From contig JAJZPM010000007.1 of the NCBI GenBank assembly GCA_021811105.1, positions 1-64,000 on the forward strand: a stretch of DNA of 64,000 bases, in the 5' to 3' direction. A program made the translations under genes and the position numbers. The stretch is from Nitrospirota bacterium (GTDB lineage Bacteria > Nitrospirota > Thermodesulfovibrionia > Thermodesulfovibrionales > UBA6898). The notes under the pieces were generated by a model. That model worked only from the letters and a program-made list of their open reading frames with translations, did no database searches and was not told the DNA's origin. Shown piece by piece: positions 41,141 through 51,308 of the stretch. Every line of letters starts with the position of its first letter. The stretch's first letter is position 1.

Positions 41141-41169
41141 TGAATACCAGAAAAAAAAAATTATGTCAA
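41141..41169 (-). promoter_or_regulatory. Promoter of the pilMNOPQ operon
   Basis: On the minus strand a consensus TTGACA (41164-41169), 17-bp T-rich spacer and TATTCA (41141-41146). Six bases separate the -10 from the pilM ATG. The region 41135-41253 is AT-rich and holds no gene. Confidence 0.7.
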
Positions 41170-41253
41170 GGTTTTTTTTCGGAATATTACTGTTATATCA
41201 AATAGTTCAATATAAACACTTAGAAATTAGTTTAACAAATAGGGAGTTTTGGG

Positions 41254-42138
41254 CTATAAATTTAAGATTCTTTCGACGCGAACATACCCTTTGTCTACCG
41301 TTCCAATTCCGAACAATTGACCTGAAGGACCTTTTATCCTGACAAAGGAACCTAGAGCTAAATCATTGGAATTAAGCGATTTTATTGCGACTCCATTTTT
41401 TGCTTTTTCATAATCGTTCTGCTCCAGGACTATTTCTTTCAATTCTGAAAGGGCCTCGTCCAACGAATAAAAGGCTTTCTTGCAAACGGCCTGGAAGACA
41501 TCGCTCCCAAGCTCGCTCAGGGAGACAGAATTTGCAATGCCAAAAAAACCTACCGCAGACCGTTCGAGAGCAACGAGGTGACCTCCCGGACCGAGGACAG
41601 CGCCGATGTCGTCGCAGAGCGTCCTGATATATGTCCCCTTGGAGCATGATACCTCCATGTCAAAATAGGGCAGCTGCGCAGCGGTCACCTTAAGATCGTA
41701 GACCCTGACGCGTCGTTCAGGTCTGTCTATCTCAATGCCCTTTCTCGCAAGCTTATAGAGTCTTTCCCCATGCACCTTGACCGCTGAATACATGGGAGGC
41801 CTCTGCGTAATCTCGCCTTCAAACATCTTTACGACCTTTACCAGTTTGTCTTCGGTTACCGAAGAAGCGTCTTTCCGCTCGACCACCCTCCCTTCCGCAT
41901 CGCAGGTATCGGTGCGTTCGCCGAGTTTCACCCTGGCGCGATATTTTTTGTCCATGTCCAGGAGAAATCTGCTCACCTTTGTCGCTTCGCCGAGACAGAC
42001 GAGAAGAACACCCGTTGCCATGGGGTCAAGAGTTCCCGTGTGGCCGGCCTTTCGCACGCCAAAGATGCGCTTTACCTTCGTAACAGCCTGGAGGGAGGTG
42101 ATACCAGAGGGTTTATTGATGTTTATTATCAGGTCCAT
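41254..42138 (-). CDS. truB: tRNA pseudouridine-55 synthase
   Basis: 294 residues from ATG 42138 (a GTG at 42150 is possible; neither has a good ribosome site). Motifs are INKPSGITSLQAV, GHTGTLDPMATGVL with the catalytic Asp, a central substrate-binding region, and a C-terminal PUA-like extension. It makes pseudouridine 55 in the T-loop of tRNA. Last gene of infB-rbfA-nrnA-truB. Confidence 0.95.
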   Translation of the reverse strand: MDLIININKPSGITSLQAVTKVKRIFGVRKAGHTGTLDPMATGVLLVCLGEATKVSRFLLDMDKKYRARVKLGERTDTCDAEGRVVERKDASSVTEDKLVKVVKMFEGEITQRPPMYSAVKVHGERLYKLARKGIEIDRPERRVRVYDLKVTAAQLPYFDMEVSCSKGTYIRTLCDDIGAVLGPGGHLVALERSAVGFFGIANSVSLSELGSDVFQAVCKKAFYSLDEALSELKEIVLEQNDYEKAKNGVAIKSLNSNDLALGSFVRIKGPSGQLFGIGTVDKGYVRVERILNL

Positions 42139-42182
42139 CGGTGACGTCACAGAAGAGCAGATACAGGGAAGACTGGCCCGCT

Positions 42183-43133
42183 TTATCTGCCGGACCGCCG
42201 TCCCGCCAGGAATAATGCTTCCTTTATACTTTTCAGATCGGAATTCGTTTTAAAACCTGCCGCGTTTCTGTGGCCGCCGCCGCCGAATCTTTCCGCAATC
42301 CGTGCGACATTTACAGCTCCCTTGGACCTCAGACTTGCCTTCCAGCCGCCCTGATCGAGTTCCCGCAGCAGGACCGCGACCCTGATCGACCCGATCATGC
42401 GAGGGAAGTTCGAAAAATTTTCAGTATCTTCCGCACTGGTGCCTGTCTCGCGGTACATCCTCTTCGTGATATGGATCGCGGCAACTCCGTCCCTCACCTC
42501 GAGCGTATTGAGCGCATCTACCAGGAGCCTGAACCTCTTATACTCCCATGTCTGGTAGAGGGAGACTGCAATGCGGTTCGGCTCCGCACCGGCATCCACA
42601 AGTTCGGCGCTCGCCCGGAGCACGTCTGAGGTGGTGTTACTATACCTGAAGGTGCCTGTATCCACCGAAATAGCGGTGTAGAGATTCGTCGCCATCTCCT
42701 TGGTAATTTTTACGCAGAGGGCCTTTACCAAATAATAGACCATTACTCCCGTCGCCGCCGCCTTGTGGTTTATCCATCGGACGTTTCCGAAATCGTTCCC
42801 GGTCTCGTGATGGTCGATCACAATCGACTTCCTGAACCGGTGACCTTCGAGCCCCGCCCTTTCAGGGCTGTTGCAGTCAAGCAGCACGAGCACCGGATCT
42901 TTCTTTAAGACCGGCCGTAGCCCGGAAATGAATTTTTTCCTTCCCGGCAAGAACTTGAAATACTTCGGAACAGGGTCCCTGCTGTACAGAAAGGTCTTCT
43001 TCCCTATGGCTTCGAGTGCGGCGGAGAGCGCAAGTACGGAGCCCACCGCGTCCCCGTCAGGGTCGATATGGGCGGCGATCAAAAAAGGTCCTTCCTCCAT
43101 AAAGGCGGACAACAGTTTCTTAGGTATCCGCAT
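42183..43133 (-). CDS. nrnA: NrnA-type DHH phosphoesterase (nanoRNase/pAp phosphatase)
   Basis: 316 residues: AHIDPDGDAVGSVLAL at residues 20-35, LLDCNSPER, VIDHHETG (DHH), ISVDTGTFRYSNT and C-terminal GGGGHRNAAGF. It degrades short oligoribonucleotides and dephosphorylates pAp. It overlaps rbfA by 14 nt, as in many infB-rbfA-nrnA-truB clusters. Confidence 0.93.
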   Translation of the reverse strand: MRIPKKLLSAFMEEGPFLIAAHIDPDGDAVGSVLALSAALEAIGKKTFLYSRDPVPKYFKFLPGRKKFISGLRPVLKKDPVLVLLDCNSPERAGLEGHRFRKSIVIDHHETGNDFGNVRWINHKAAATGVMVYYLVKALCVKITKEMATNLYTAISVDTGTFRYSNTTSDVLRASAELVDAGAEPNRIAVSLYQTWEYKRFRLLVDALNTLEVRDGVAAIHITKRMYRETGTSAEDTENFSNFPRMIGSIRVAVLLRELDQGGWKASLRSKGAVNVARIAERFGGGGHRNAAGFKTNSDLKSIKEALFLAGRRSGR

Positions 43134-43476
43134 CGCCTTCCTTGATTTCCTTCAACAGTTTATCTATCTTGAAGCCGTATTCTATCGACGTATCGATCCT
43201 GAATTCGATCGCGGGAATAAACTTCATCTTGAGCCGCTTCGTCAACAGAGACCGTATGAAGTTTTTCGAGGAATTCAGGATATCGAGAGTGAGGTCCCGC
43301 TCTTCCTCTTTCAGGATACTCACATAGACCTTCGCCAGCTTAAGGTCCGCGCTCAGGTCTACGCCGGTGACGGTAACAAACCCTATTCTCGGGTCCTTGA
43401 GGCGGTACATGATAATGTCAGCGACTTCTTCTCTTATGAGATCGCCGACCCGCTCGGAACGTTTGTATGGCAGCAT
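43120..43476 (-). CDS. rbfA: 30S ribosome-binding factor A
   Basis: 118 residues with the KH-like RbfA fold: YKRSERVGDLIREEVADII at the N-terminus, TVTGVDLSADLKLAKVYVS in the centre, and a C-terminal PAIEFRIDTSIEYGFKIDKLL. It assists 16S rRNA maturation. A DUF503 gene often found between infB and rbfA is absent; the gap is 99 nt. Confidence 0.95.
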   Translation of the reverse strand: MLPYKRSERVGDLIREEVADIIMYRLKDPRIGFVTVTGVDLSADLKLAKVYVSILKEEERDLTLDILNSSKNFIRSLLTKRLKMKFIPAIEFRIDTSIEYGFKIDKLLKEIKEGDADT

Positions 43477-43575
43477 AATTCACCTTTTCCTGCAACAGTC
43501 GGTTCTGGAAACGAATTGCCCGTATTCTTCTTTCCCCTCGGGCGAGGGAGACACTCCACAGTCCCGTAAACGGGA

Positions 43576-45990
43576 TCAGAGTTTTGCGGCTATCTTTTCT
43601 ATGATGAAGTTTTCGAGGACATCTCCGACCTTGAGGTCATTATAGTTCTCTATGAGGATCCCGCATTCATAGCCGGTTTGTACTTCCTTCACATCGTCTT
43701 TAAACCTCTTGAGTGTACTCATCTTTCCCTCATATACGACGATGTTGTCCCTCAATACACGGATTCCGTCACTCGCACGCGACATATATCCGTCGACGAC
43801 GTAACAGCCCGCGATCGTACCGAGCCGGGAGACCGGGAAGAGCTGCCTGACCTCCGCCCTTCCGAGGACCTTCTCCTTGAGCGTCGGCTCGAGCATGCCC
43901 TCGAGCGCCTTCTTGACGTCTTCTATCGCTTCATAAATCACGTTATAAAGCCGGATGTCCACCCCTTCTTTTTCCGCGGTCTGCGACGCCTTCGTCTCGG
44001 GGCGCACATTGAAACCGATAATAATCGCGTTGGACGCGGTGGCCAGCATCACGTCCGACTCGTTGATGCCGCCGACCGAAGTATGGATGACCTTCACCTT
44101 CACCTCGGGGTGGGTGATATTTTCGAAGGCGTCCTTCAGGGCCTCGACAGACCCCTGGACGTCGCCCTTGATGATAATGTTCAGCTCCTTTATCTGGCCT
44201 TCCTTGATCTTCGTATAGAGTTCGTCAAGCGTGAGTTTTTTCGCCTTCGCGATCTCAATGGATCTCTGCTTCTGGAACCGTGCAAGGGCGATCTGGCGCG
44301 CCCGCTTCTCGTCTTCGACAACGGTGAAAACATCGCCTGCCGCAGGCACCTCCGAAAAACCGATCACCTCGACAGGGGTCGAAGGCCCTGCGTTTTGTAT
44401 GCGCTTGCCCGAGTCGTCAATCAAAGCCCTCACCTTCCCCACATGGACGCCCGACAGGAGCGCATCCCCGACTTTGAGGTTGCCGGTCTGCACAAGAAGA
44501 GTGGCAACAGGCCCCCTGCCCTTGTCGAGCTTCGCCTCAACCACCGTGCCCTTGGCCTCCCTGTCCGGGTTTGCCTTGAGTTCCATCATCTCCGCCTGCA
44601 GAAGGATCATTTCAAGCAGGTGCTCGATGCCGATACGCTTTTTTGCGGAGACCTCGACGAATATATTCTGCCCGCCCCATTCTTCAGAGATGATGCCCTG
44701 TTCGGAAAGCTCGCTCTTCACCTTTGCCGGGTTCGCTTCGGGTTTGTCTATCTTGTTCACCGCAACCACGATCGGCACACTCGCCGCTTTCGCATGGTTG
44801 ATAGCCTCGACCGTCTGGGGCATGACCCCGTCGTCCGCGGCGACCACGAGGACGACTATGTCCGTGACCTTTGCACCTCTTGCCCTCATCGAGGTAAATG
44901 CTTCGTGGCCGGGCGTGTCGAGGAAGACGATATCCTTGCCCTTCAGGTTGACCTTGTATGCGCCGATATGCTGGGTGATGCCTCCGGCCTCGGTCTCGGT
45001 CACTTTCGTCTCACGGATTGCGTCGAGAAGCGACGTCTTGCCGTGGTCAACATGTCCCATGATCGTCACTACGGGTGCTCTCGGCAGGAGCTTCGTCACA
45101 TCCTCCTGCACCACCTCGACCTGCGTATCTTCCTCGACCGATGCGAGTTCCAGTTTGACCCCGAAACTCTCCGCGACAAGAAGGGCGGCATCCAGATCAA
45201 CAGGCTGGTTGATGGTCGGCATGTATCCAAGCTCCATAAATTTCTTGATCACGTCAGAAAATTTCAGACCGATCAACTCCGAAAACTCCTTGACGGTCGT
45301 GCCTTCGCGGAGCTTCAGGTTCTTCTTTCTCGGCATCGTTGAAAGTACCTGTCCCTTTGACTCCTGCCTATGGCCGAATCTCGACCTCTCACCCTTTTTG
45401 CCCCCCTTTACGTCATGCCACTTCTTCGGCTCTATCTTTCTGATCGCCTGAAAGGCACGCTGCAGACCGGGCTTGGCCTTGAATTTCTCTATCTTCTCGG
45501 CCTCCATATCTTTCTTGAAGCGGTCGGGTAACTTTATCTCTTCTTCGCCCTCCGCAACCGGCACGGCAGTGCCCTCCGCGACCTGCGCCCCCTCCTCCGC
45601 TTCAGGCATCTTCTCCTGCTCTTTTGTTATTGCTCCCGGAACCTCGGTCGCTTTCTTTGCCTGAGGCTGCTGAGGTTTTGTCACCGCGGGTGCAGCCTTC
45701 TTTTCCGCAGGCTTTGCCGCCTCCGTTTTGGGAGGTGCCGCAGCCGGCCTGGCCGTCTCTGCGACCGCCTGTTTCGAATCCTTTACCGCGGCCTTGGAAG
45801 GCTTTTCGGCGGGGACTTCTTTTGCCGGCGCAGGCGAGGTCAACATCTTCGTGATCCTTGCGGCGATAGCATCCTCAATGGTAGACGAGTGTGTCTTCCC
45901 CTCCACGCCGACCTTCACAAGCTCGTCAATGATCTCTTTATTGCTTTTGCTTAGCTGTTTCGCTAACTCGTATATCCTTATTTTCGACAT
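43576..45990 (-). CDS. infB: Translation initiation factor IF-2
   Basis: 804 residues. An N-terminal IF2_N motif ([20 protein letters not shown]) is followed by a long Ala/Lys/Pro/Glu linker (about 50-180) and the second IF2_N helical domain. The GTPase domain has G1 [11 protein letters not shown]3 DTPGHEAF and G4 NKID; domains II, III and IV follow. It delivers initiator tRNA to the 30S subunit. Predicted leaderless mRNAs elsewhere in this window would depend on it for start selection. AGGTAAGG lies upstream of the ATG. Confidence 0.97.
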   Translation of the reverse strand: MSKIRIYELAKQLSKSNKEIIDELVKVGVEGKTHSSTIEDAIAARITKMLTSPAPAKEVPAEKPSKAAVKDSKQAVAETARPAAAPPKTEAAKPAEKKAAPAVTKPQQPQAKKATEVPGAITKEQEKMPEAEEGAQVAEGTAVPVAEGEEEIKLPDRFKKDMEAEKIEKFKAKPGLQRAFQAIRKIEPKKWHDVKGGKKGERSRFGHRQESKGQVLSTMPRKKNLKLREGTTVKEFSELIGLKFSDVIKKFMELGYMPTINQPVDLDAALLVAESFGVKLELASVEEDTQVEVVQEDVTKLLPRAPVVTIMGHVDHGKTSLLDAIRETKVTETEAGGITQHIGAYKVNLKGKDIVFLDTPGHEAFTSMRARGAKVTDIVVLVVAADDGVMPQTVEAINHAKAASVPIVVAVNKIDKPEANPAKVKSELSEQGIISEEWGGQNIFVEVSAKKRIGIEHLLEMILLQAEMMELKANPDREAKGTVVEAKLDKGRGPVATLLVQTGNLKVGDALLSGVHVGKVRALIDDSGKRIQNAGPSTPVEVIGFSEVPAAGDVFTVVEDEKRARQIALARFQKQRSIEIAKAKKLTLDELYTKIKEGQIKELNIIIKGDVQGSVEALKDAFENITHPEVKVKVIHTSVGGINESDVMLATASNAIIIGFNVRPETKASQTAEKEGVDIRLYNVIYEAIEDVKKALEGMLEPTLKEKVLGRAEVRQLFPVSRLGTIAGCYVVDGYMSRASDGIRVLRDNIVVYEGKMSTLKRFKDDVKEVQTGYECGILIENYNDLKVGDVLENFIIEKIAAKL

Positions 45991-46044
45991 TCCTGGGCCT
46001 TACCTGTCTCCGTTTTCTTGCGATATCTCTGTCGAAGCGCGTTC

Positions 46045-46073
46045 TTGTATCATTAATCTTAAAATGGTATCAT
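46045..46073 (+). promoter_or_regulatory. Promoter of rpmB-dciA
   Basis: TTGTAT at 46045-46050, 17-bp spacer, TGG-TATCAT with the hexamer at 46068-46073 (extended -10). The leader is about 35 nt with AAAGGAGG before the GTG start. Confidence 0.6.
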
Positions 46074-46114
46074 AAAAGACCTTGTTTATGCAATTCTGAA
46101 AGGAGGATTCAATC

Positions 46115-46303
46115 GTGGCAAGCTGTATTGCATGCGGAAAGAAAAAGATAGTCGGGAACAATGTCAGTCACGCCAACAACAGGACAAAGAGGCGGATACG
46201 TCCCAACCTTCAGAGAACGCGCGTCGCCACTTCGGACGGTCCGAAGAAAGCCTATGTCTGCACGAGATGTCTTCGTTCCGGCGTCGTGAAAAAGATCGTA
46301 TAG
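46115..46303 (+). CDS. rpmB: 50S ribosomal protein L28, zinc-ribbon form
   Basis: 62 residues: [20 protein letters not shown] is the L28 signature. Two CxxC pairs, CIAC near residue 4 and CTRC near residue 49, form the zinc ribbon of the C+ form of L28. The start is GTG, preceded by AAAGGAGG. The following DUF721 gene begins immediately after its stop codon. Confidence 0.96.
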   Translation: MASCIACGKKKIVGNNVSHANNRTKRRIRPNLQRTRVATSDGPKKAYVCTRCLRSGVVKKIV

Positions 46304-46744
46304 ATGAAAAAGGCGGGCTCCCTGCTCGATCCGGTACTCAGGCAACTCGGCATCGAAGCGGGCGTCCGTCTTGCGCGAATGAAAAGCGAGTGGCCTACCC
46401 TCTTCGACAGGCCCCTTTCGCTCCATATGTCCCCGGGCGGGCTTTCCGAAGGTGAACTGCTCCTGTTCGTCGACTCTCCTATGTGGATCCAGCAGCTTAC
46501 TTATTACAAACAGGAAATAATCGCGAAACTGACCCGCTACGGAGTAAAGGATGTCAGGTTCCGCCTCGGCAGGGTCGGTCTCAGGCAGGTCGCGGAAGAG
46601 TCACGGCCGTTGCCTCCTCTTTCCGATGAGGAGACGGACTTCATCGACAGACTGGCAGACGTTGCCGGTGATCACGAACTCGGCCGGGCAGTCAGGGCCG
46701 CAGCAGAAAGGTCCCTTAGGGCAAAAAAAAGGAGCGGGCTTTAG
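46304..46744 (+). CDS. DUF721/DciA-like protein
   Basis: 146 residues with the DUF721 domain: W-P-x-L and SPGGLSEGELLLFVDSPMWIQQL then a KxxIxxKL-type helix and VKDVRFRLG. DciA proteins of this fold load the replicative helicase DnaB at the origin in bacteria that lack DnaC. The ATG abuts the rpmB stop. The stop codon lies inside the terminator loop shared with clpX. Confidence 0.85.
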   Translation: MKKAGSLLDPVLRQLGIEAGVRLARMKSEWPTLFDRPLSLHMSPGGLSEGELLLFVDSPMWIQQLTYYKQEIIAKLTRYGVKDVRFRLGRVGLRQVAEESRPLPPLSDEETDFIDRLADVAGDHELGRAVRAAAERSLRAKKRSGL

Positions 46745-46753
46745 CCGCTCCTT
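46729..46753. terminator. Bidirectional terminator between dciA-like gene and clpX
   Basis: A 9-bp stem (46729-46737 with 46745-46753) and 7-nt loop. On the minus strand it is followed by a run of eight T residues, so it ends the tig-clpP-clpX unit. Confidence 0.8.
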
Positions 46754-46777
46754 CAGATCATTTCCCGGCGGCCGGTT

Positions 46778-48019
46778 CTACGCCGATTCCGCCTGTTTTT
46801 CGTAAATCAGGATCGGCTTATCTTTCCTCGTGATCGTGTCTTCCGTAACGAGGCACTCCTTGATGCCTTTCTGAGAAGGTATCTCATACATAACGTCGAG
46901 CATGATCTCTTCGAGTATCGCCCTGAGTCCCCTGGCGCCGGACTTGCGGAGCACGGCCTTCCTTGCTATGGCGCCCAAGGCCCCGTCCGTAAACTTGAGC
47001 CTGACGTTATCGAACGACAGCAGTTTCTGATACTGCTTGACGAGGGCGTTTTTCGGTTCGGAGAGGATCCTCACCAGTGCCGCATCGTCAAGCTCCTCAA
47101 GCGTCGTGACAACAGGCAGTCTGCCGACAAATTCCGGGATCAGCCCGTATTTTATCAGATCGCCGGGCTCCACCGTGCTCAGAATGTCGCCTATCTTCTT
47201 TTCACTCATACTGATGAGGTTCGTACCGAACCCGACTGTCTTTTTGCCGGATCTCTGCTCGATTATCCCGTCGAGTCCGATAAACGCCCCCCCGCATACA
47301 AAGAGGATGTTCGTCGTGTCCACCTGAATGAAATCCTGCTGCGGGTGTTTCCGGCCCCCCTGGGGCGGGATGTTGGCGATCGTGCCCTCTATGATTTTCA
47401 GAAGCGCCTGCTGCACGCCCTCGCCAGACACGTCCCGCGTGATCGACGGATTATCGGACTTCCTGCTGATCTTGTCTATCTCATCGATATACACAATACC
47501 CCGCTGCGCCCTCTCGACGTCGTAGTCGGCAGCCTGGAGGAGTTTGAGTATGATATTCTCCACGTCCTCTCCTACGTAGCCGGCCTCGGTCAACGTCGTC
47601 GCGTCGGCGATCGTAAAAGGCACGTCCAAAATCCTGGCAAGGGTCTGCGCCAGCAGCGTCTTGCCGGTGCCTGTCGGTCCGATCAGGAGGATATTGCTCT
47701 TCTGGAGTTCGACATCGGATTCAGCGGGGTTATAGATCCTCTTATAATGATTGTGCACCGCCACGGAAAGGATCTTCTTCGCCCTCTCCTGGCCGACCAC
47801 GAAATCATTCAGGACGCTGTGGATCTCCTTGGGGGTCGGAAGCTTCGGCAGTGCTTCGCCGCCCGCTTCGACATAGAGTTCATCCGCGATGATCTCATTG
47901 CAGAGCTCGATGCATTCGTTGCAGATATACACGGTAGGGCCGGCAATGAGCTTCTTTACCTCCTCCTGTCCCTTGCCGCAGAACGAGCACTTGAGAGCTT
48001 CTTCGTCTTTCTTCGCCAT
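46778..48019 (-). CDS. clpX: ATP-dependent Clp protease ATPase subunit ClpX
   Basis: 413 residues. The N-terminal zinc domain CSFCGKGQ...YICNECI is followed by the AAA+ module with Walker [16 protein letters not shown], Walker [12 protein letters not shown], sensor and arginine-finger segments, and the [17 protein letters not shown] sensor-2 helix. It unfolds substrates for ClpP. AGGAGG-like TGGAGGAT precedes the ATG. Confidence 0.97.
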   Translation of the reverse strand: MAKKDEEALKCSFCGKGQEEVKKLIAGPTVYICNECIELCNEIIADELYVEAGGEALPKLPTPKEIHSVLNDFVVGQERAKKILSVAVHNHYKRIYNPAESDVELQKSNILLIGPTGTGKTLLAQTLARILDVPFTIADATTLTEAGYVGEDVENIILKLLQAADYDVERAQRGIVYIDEIDKISRKSDNPSITRDVSGEGVQQALLKIIEGTIANIPPQGGRKHPQQDFIQVDTTNILFVCGGAFIGLDGIIEQRSGKKTVGFGTNLISMSEKKIGDILSTVEPGDLIKYGLIPEFVGRLPVVTTLEELDDAALVRILSEPKNALVKQYQKLLSFDNVRLKFTDGALGAIARKAVLRKSGARGLRAILEEIMLDVMYEIPSQKGIKECLVTEDTITRKDKPILIYEKQAESA

Positions 48020-48071
48020 CTAATCCTCCAGTTCAAAACCTGATCGCTTCACAGACATACGTCTTACCCTC

Positions 48072-48671
48072 TTACTGACTTTTTTTCTTTTTCATGCTGA
48101 AGATGACCTCATCGACTATGCCGTATGCCTTCGCCTCGTCCCCCGACATGAAAAAGTCCCTGTCGGTATCCGCCTGTATCTTTTCGAGCGGCTGACCTGT
48201 GTGGGTCGCGAGAATATTGTTCAATGTCTCCTTCATCCTCAGAATTTCTCTCGCGTGGATCTCGATATCAGTCGCCTGCCCCTGGAAGCCGCCCATCGGC
48301 TGGTGGAGCATGATCCTCGAATTGGGGAGCGCATACCGCTTACCTTTCGTGCCCGCTGCCAGCAAAAGCGCACCCATGCTTGCGGCCTGTCCCACACAAT
48401 AGGTGGCGATGTCCGGCTTCACGTACTGCATCGTGTCGTAAATCGCCAGACCGGAAGACACGACTCCCCCGGGTGAATTGACGTAGACGTGTATGTCTTT
48501 GTCGGGGTCCTCGGTCTGCAGGAAGAGCATCTGGGCGATCACCGTGTTTGCGACCATGTCGTCGATCGCACTGCCCAGGAAGATGATCCGGTCCTTGAGC
48601 AGTCTCGAATAAATGTCATAGGCCCTTTCGGACCTTCCGGTCTGCTCTATTACAATAGGTATCACGCTCAT
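48072..48671 (-). CDS. clpP: ATP-dependent Clp protease proteolytic subunit
   Basis: 199 residues, catalytic Ser in [14 protein letters not shown] and His in [10 protein letters not shown], plus the Asp in the [11 protein letters not shown] segment. It forms the 14-subunit proteolytic chamber. It follows tig by 5 nt and precedes clpX by 52 nt. Confidence 0.97.
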   Translation of the reverse strand: MSVIPIVIEQTGRSERAYDIYSRLLKDRIIFLGSAIDDMVANTVIAQMLFLQTEDPDKDIHVYVNSPGGVVSSGLAIYDTMQYVKPDIATYCVGQAASMGALLLAAGTKGKRYALPNSRIMLHQPMGGFQGQATDIEIHAREILRMKETLNNILATHTGQPLEKIQADTDRDFFMSGDEAKAYGIVDEVIFSMKKKKSQ

Positions 48672-48676
48672 TCGTA

Positions 48677-49969
48677 TTAGACTCCTTTTGAAATTTCCGC
48701 TTTTGAAAGTATCAGGTCCAGCACCTTCTCGTCCCTGACCGAATGTTTCAGGCTCTCCAGAGAACCGTCCTTCGTCATGAAGAGATTGATTACCGCCTCC
48801 GGGGTAGTCTGAAGACGACGCGCAAGCATCATGATCCTCGTCTTCATCTCTTCCTCAGTCACCGAGACCTGTTCCTTCTCTGCGATCGTATCGAGGAGGA
48901 TTGTGGCCTTTGCGCTGCGGACAGCCTTGGGCCTCAGTTCTTCCGCCAGCTTCTCATCATCCTCCGGAGACGCTCCTTCCGTACTCTGCGCCAGTTCCTT
49001 CGGCTGTTTTCTCGCGTGCTTCTCGTTTATCACGAGTGTCTCGAGTTCCCGGTCGAGCATCGACTGGGGTATGTCGAAATCGTAGGCATCGATCAACCGG
49101 TCGAGTAGTTTCGCCTTCTGTTCGTTCGCGGCTTTTTCCTTCTTCGCCTTGAGTATCCCTTCCCTCACCCTTTCCCTCAGCGACTCGAGCGACTCGTGGC
49201 CGAAGTCCTTGGCAAGCTCGTCGTCGATCAGAGGGACCTTTTTCTCCTTGACCTCCTTGACGGTTATCTTGAGGCGGTCGCCCTTGCCGCCTTCTTTTAC
49301 CTCGCCTCCCTCCACCGCCGGCAGGATAATCTCTACCGTGTCCCCTTTCTTCCTGCCGGTCAATTCCTCAAGGATGCCCTTGGGGGCCAGCTTGTTCCCG
49401 AGGTCCATCACCTGGTCTTTCGCAGAAGAAAGCTCCTTTTCGCCGGAAGGGTCGAATTTCACATAATCGATGACGATCAGGTCATCCTCACGGATCTCCC
49501 TGTCGACGACCTCGTACATCGCCCTGCCTTCCTGGAGACCCTTGATCGTTTCATCTATCTCTTTCTCTTCCACCTCGCAGGGAACGTCTTCCACCTTCAG
49601 TTCCGCATACGTGAGATTCTCGATTCGCGGCCGCACCTCGACCGTAAGCGCAAAAGCAAGCGGTTCGTTCCGCTTCAGGTCAAGCGATCCTTCGAACTCG
49701 GGAAGGGTCACCGGCACGAGTTCGGCATCCTTCAGCGCCTGTGAATAGTACTGAGGCACGAGCCTGTCTAAAATATCAGCCTTGATATCGTTGCCGAACC
49801 TTTTCTCTATCATCGGGACCGGGGCCTTGCCGGGCCTGAACCCGGGGATGCGCGAACGCTGCCGCACATTATCAAGCGACGCGGTGTATTCCTTCTCGAT
49901 AATATCGGTCGGAATCTCTATTTTAAGCCGTTTCTTGGTGCTGCTGATATTTTCAACAGTAGCGCTCAA
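48677..49969 (-). CDS. tig: Trigger factor (ribosome-associated chaperone / PPIase)
   Basis: 430 residues. The N-terminal ribosome-binding domain contains the [17 protein letters not shown] signature, followed by an FKBP-like domain ([13 protein letters not shown]) and a helical C-terminal arm domain. The start is taken at TTG 49969 because AAGGAGG lies 5 nt upstream of it; an in-frame ATG at 49987 would place that ribosome site inside the coding region. A possible promoter is AGTCAA/ACTCTA (plus-strand reading) at 49994-50023. Confidence 0.93.
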   Translation of the reverse strand: MSATVENISSTKKRLKIEIPTDIIEKEYTASLDNVRQRSRIPGFRPGKAPVPMIEKRFGNDIKADILDRLVPQYYSQALKDAELVPVTLPEFEGSLDLKRNEPLAFALTVEVRPRIENLTYAELKVEDVPCEVEEKEIDETIKGLQEGRAMYEVVDREIREDDLIVIDYVKFDPSGEKELSSAKDQVMDLGNKLAPKGILEELTGRKKGDTVEIILPAVEGGEVKEGGKGDRLKITVKEVKEKKVPLIDDELAKDFGHESLESLRERVREGILKAKKEKAANEQKAKLLDRLIDAYDFDIPQSMLDRELETLVINEKHARKQPKELAQSTEGASPEDDEKLAEELRPKAVRSAKATILLDTIAEKEQVSVTEEEMKTRIMMLARRLQTTPEAVINLFMTKDGSLESLKHSVRDEKVLDLILSKAEISKGV

Positions 49970-50076
49970 ATCGCCCTCCTTAAGCATTTATCTACTCTAA
50001 AATAATACTTCTCAATTAGTCAATTTGACGGCCGCTCCTGGAAACATCGGCCCTTTTCTGATAAAGTGATTGCGTA

Positions 50077-50883
50077 ATGGAATATATGCTTATCAGCAGC
50101 CCCTCCAACAGCCGCATCAAAGAGGCGATAAGGATCAGAGAGAGAAAACATGCCGAAGGGGATAATCTCTTTGTCGTTGAAGGACCCAAGATCATCGAAA
50201 TGGCGCTCGCGGCCGGGGCGAAGATCCGGGAGGTTTTCTTTACAGATCATTTCACCGCAAAAAATGAGGGGAAGGAACTCTTGGGACTCCTCTCGAAAAA
50301 AACGACAGATATATGCCGCGTTTCAGATCACGTATTTGCAAAGCTGTCCGATACCGAAACTCCCCAGGGGATAGCGGCAGTCGCCTCTTATCCGGTCCTG
50401 TCGCTCGATAGACTTCCCTTTAATGCCACTTCGCTCTACGTAGTGCTCGATGGGGTCCGGGACCCGGGGAACCTGGGAACGATCATAAGGACATCCGACG
50501 CCGCCGGCGCTGACGCGGTCATTCTTCTGGAAGGGACGTGTGATGCCTTCACCCCGAAAGTAATAAGGGCAACCGCCGGCAGCATCTTCAATGTCCCTCT
50601 GGCTCTCGCTACGGACGACCAACTCATGGCCTGGCGAAAGGAGCACGGGATCAAGATTGCGGTTACCGCAGCAGACGCGCCGAGGTCGATCTTCGAGGCC
50701 GAACTGACCGGGGCGCTGGCGTTCATCTTTGGGAACGAGGCCAGGGGAGTGAGAAAAGCGATTAAGGATTCGGCCGACTTGTTCGTAAAGATACCGCTGT
50801 ACGGAAAGGCCGAAAGTCTGAACGTAGCTACGTCCGCAGCGATATGCCTCTATGAGGCGGTGAGGCAGAGAAGGGGACCATAA
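50077..50883 (+). CDS. SPOUT (TrmH/RlmB-like) 2'-O-methyltransferase
   Basis: 268 residues. An N-terminal substrate-binding domain (FVVEGPKIIEMALAAG, then TPQGIAAVASYP) is followed by the SPOUT knot motifs: LDGVRDPGNLGTIIRTSDAAG, FIFGNEARGV and IPLYGKAESLNVATSAAI. It methylates a ribose 2'-OH in rRNA or tRNA; the exact site cannot be read from sequence. Start could be ATG 50077 or 50086, neither with a clear ribosome site. Its 3' end overlaps the convergent next gene by 34 nt. Confidence 0.9.
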   Translation: MEYMLISSPSNSRIKEAIRIRERKHAEGDNLFVVEGPKIIEMALAAGAKIREVFFTDHFTAKNEGKELLGLLSKKTTDICRVSDHVFAKLSDTETPQGIAAVASYPVLSLDRLPFNATSLYVVLDGVRDPGNLGTIIRTSDAAGADAVILLEGTCDAFTPKVIRATAGSIFNVPLALATDDQLMAWRKEHGIKIAVTAADAPRSIFEAELTGALAFIFGNEARGVRKAIKDSADLFVKIPLYGKAESLNVATSAAICLYEAVRQRRGP

Positions 50884-51290
50884 AACTCCTTGAAGACTTT
50901 TGCGAGCGAATCGCCCGCGACGTGCATCTTAAATTCGTTGAAATAGCCGAAGGGCGTCGTCATGACCGCATAGCCCGTCCGCTCCAGCCGCTGTCCCACC
51001 TCCTCAAGTAATTTCTGTGCAAATTCAGGGGATGACTTGCTCGACGAGAGGTGGTTGAAGGAATGAAGCACAATGTTTTTCGTTCCAAACTTTCCCGCGA
51101 TCCATTTGGCATTCTTCACAAACTTCTGGACGATGCTCTCGTACTTGCCTTCGTCTTCGGCCTCGCAGTGGAAGAATATCACGACGGCATTTTCGGCCTT
51201 CTCTTCGGTATCCACATCAGGCACGTCATTGAGAGTCTTGGACGCGGTCTTGTACCACCATTCTTTTGTATAGAACATGAGAAGCTTCAT
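50850..51290 (-). CDS. Stand-alone archaeal-type threonyl-tRNA synthetase editing domain
   Basis: 146 residues matching the N-terminal editing domain of archaeal ThrRS (D-aminoacyl-tRNA deacylase fold): VIFFHCEAED, IVLHSFNHLSSSKSSPEFA and TTPFGYFNEFKMHVAGDSLAK. In archaea this domain removes Ser from mis-charged tRNA-Thr. No synthetase domain is attached, so it would act in trans. It lies 18 nt after the restriction endonuclease gene and may be read with it. Its function outside archaeal ThrRS is not established. Confidence 0.75.
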   Translation of the reverse strand: MKLLMFYTKEWWYKTASKTLNDVPDVDTEEKAENAVVIFFHCEAEDEGKYESIVQKFVKNAKWIAGKFGTKNIVLHSFNHLSSSKSSPEFAQKLLEEVGQRLERTGYAVMTTPFGYFNEFKMHVAGDSLAKVFKEFYGPLLCLTAS

Positions 51291-51308
51291 GAGTGATCTT
51301 TCGCTTTG

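Noticed and set aside
43678-45342. Long open frame (554 codons) on the plus strand opposite infB
   Set aside because: It is fully antisense to infB, has an Arg/His/Leu-rich composition typical of the complement of a GC-rich gene, and no ribosome site or recognisable domain.
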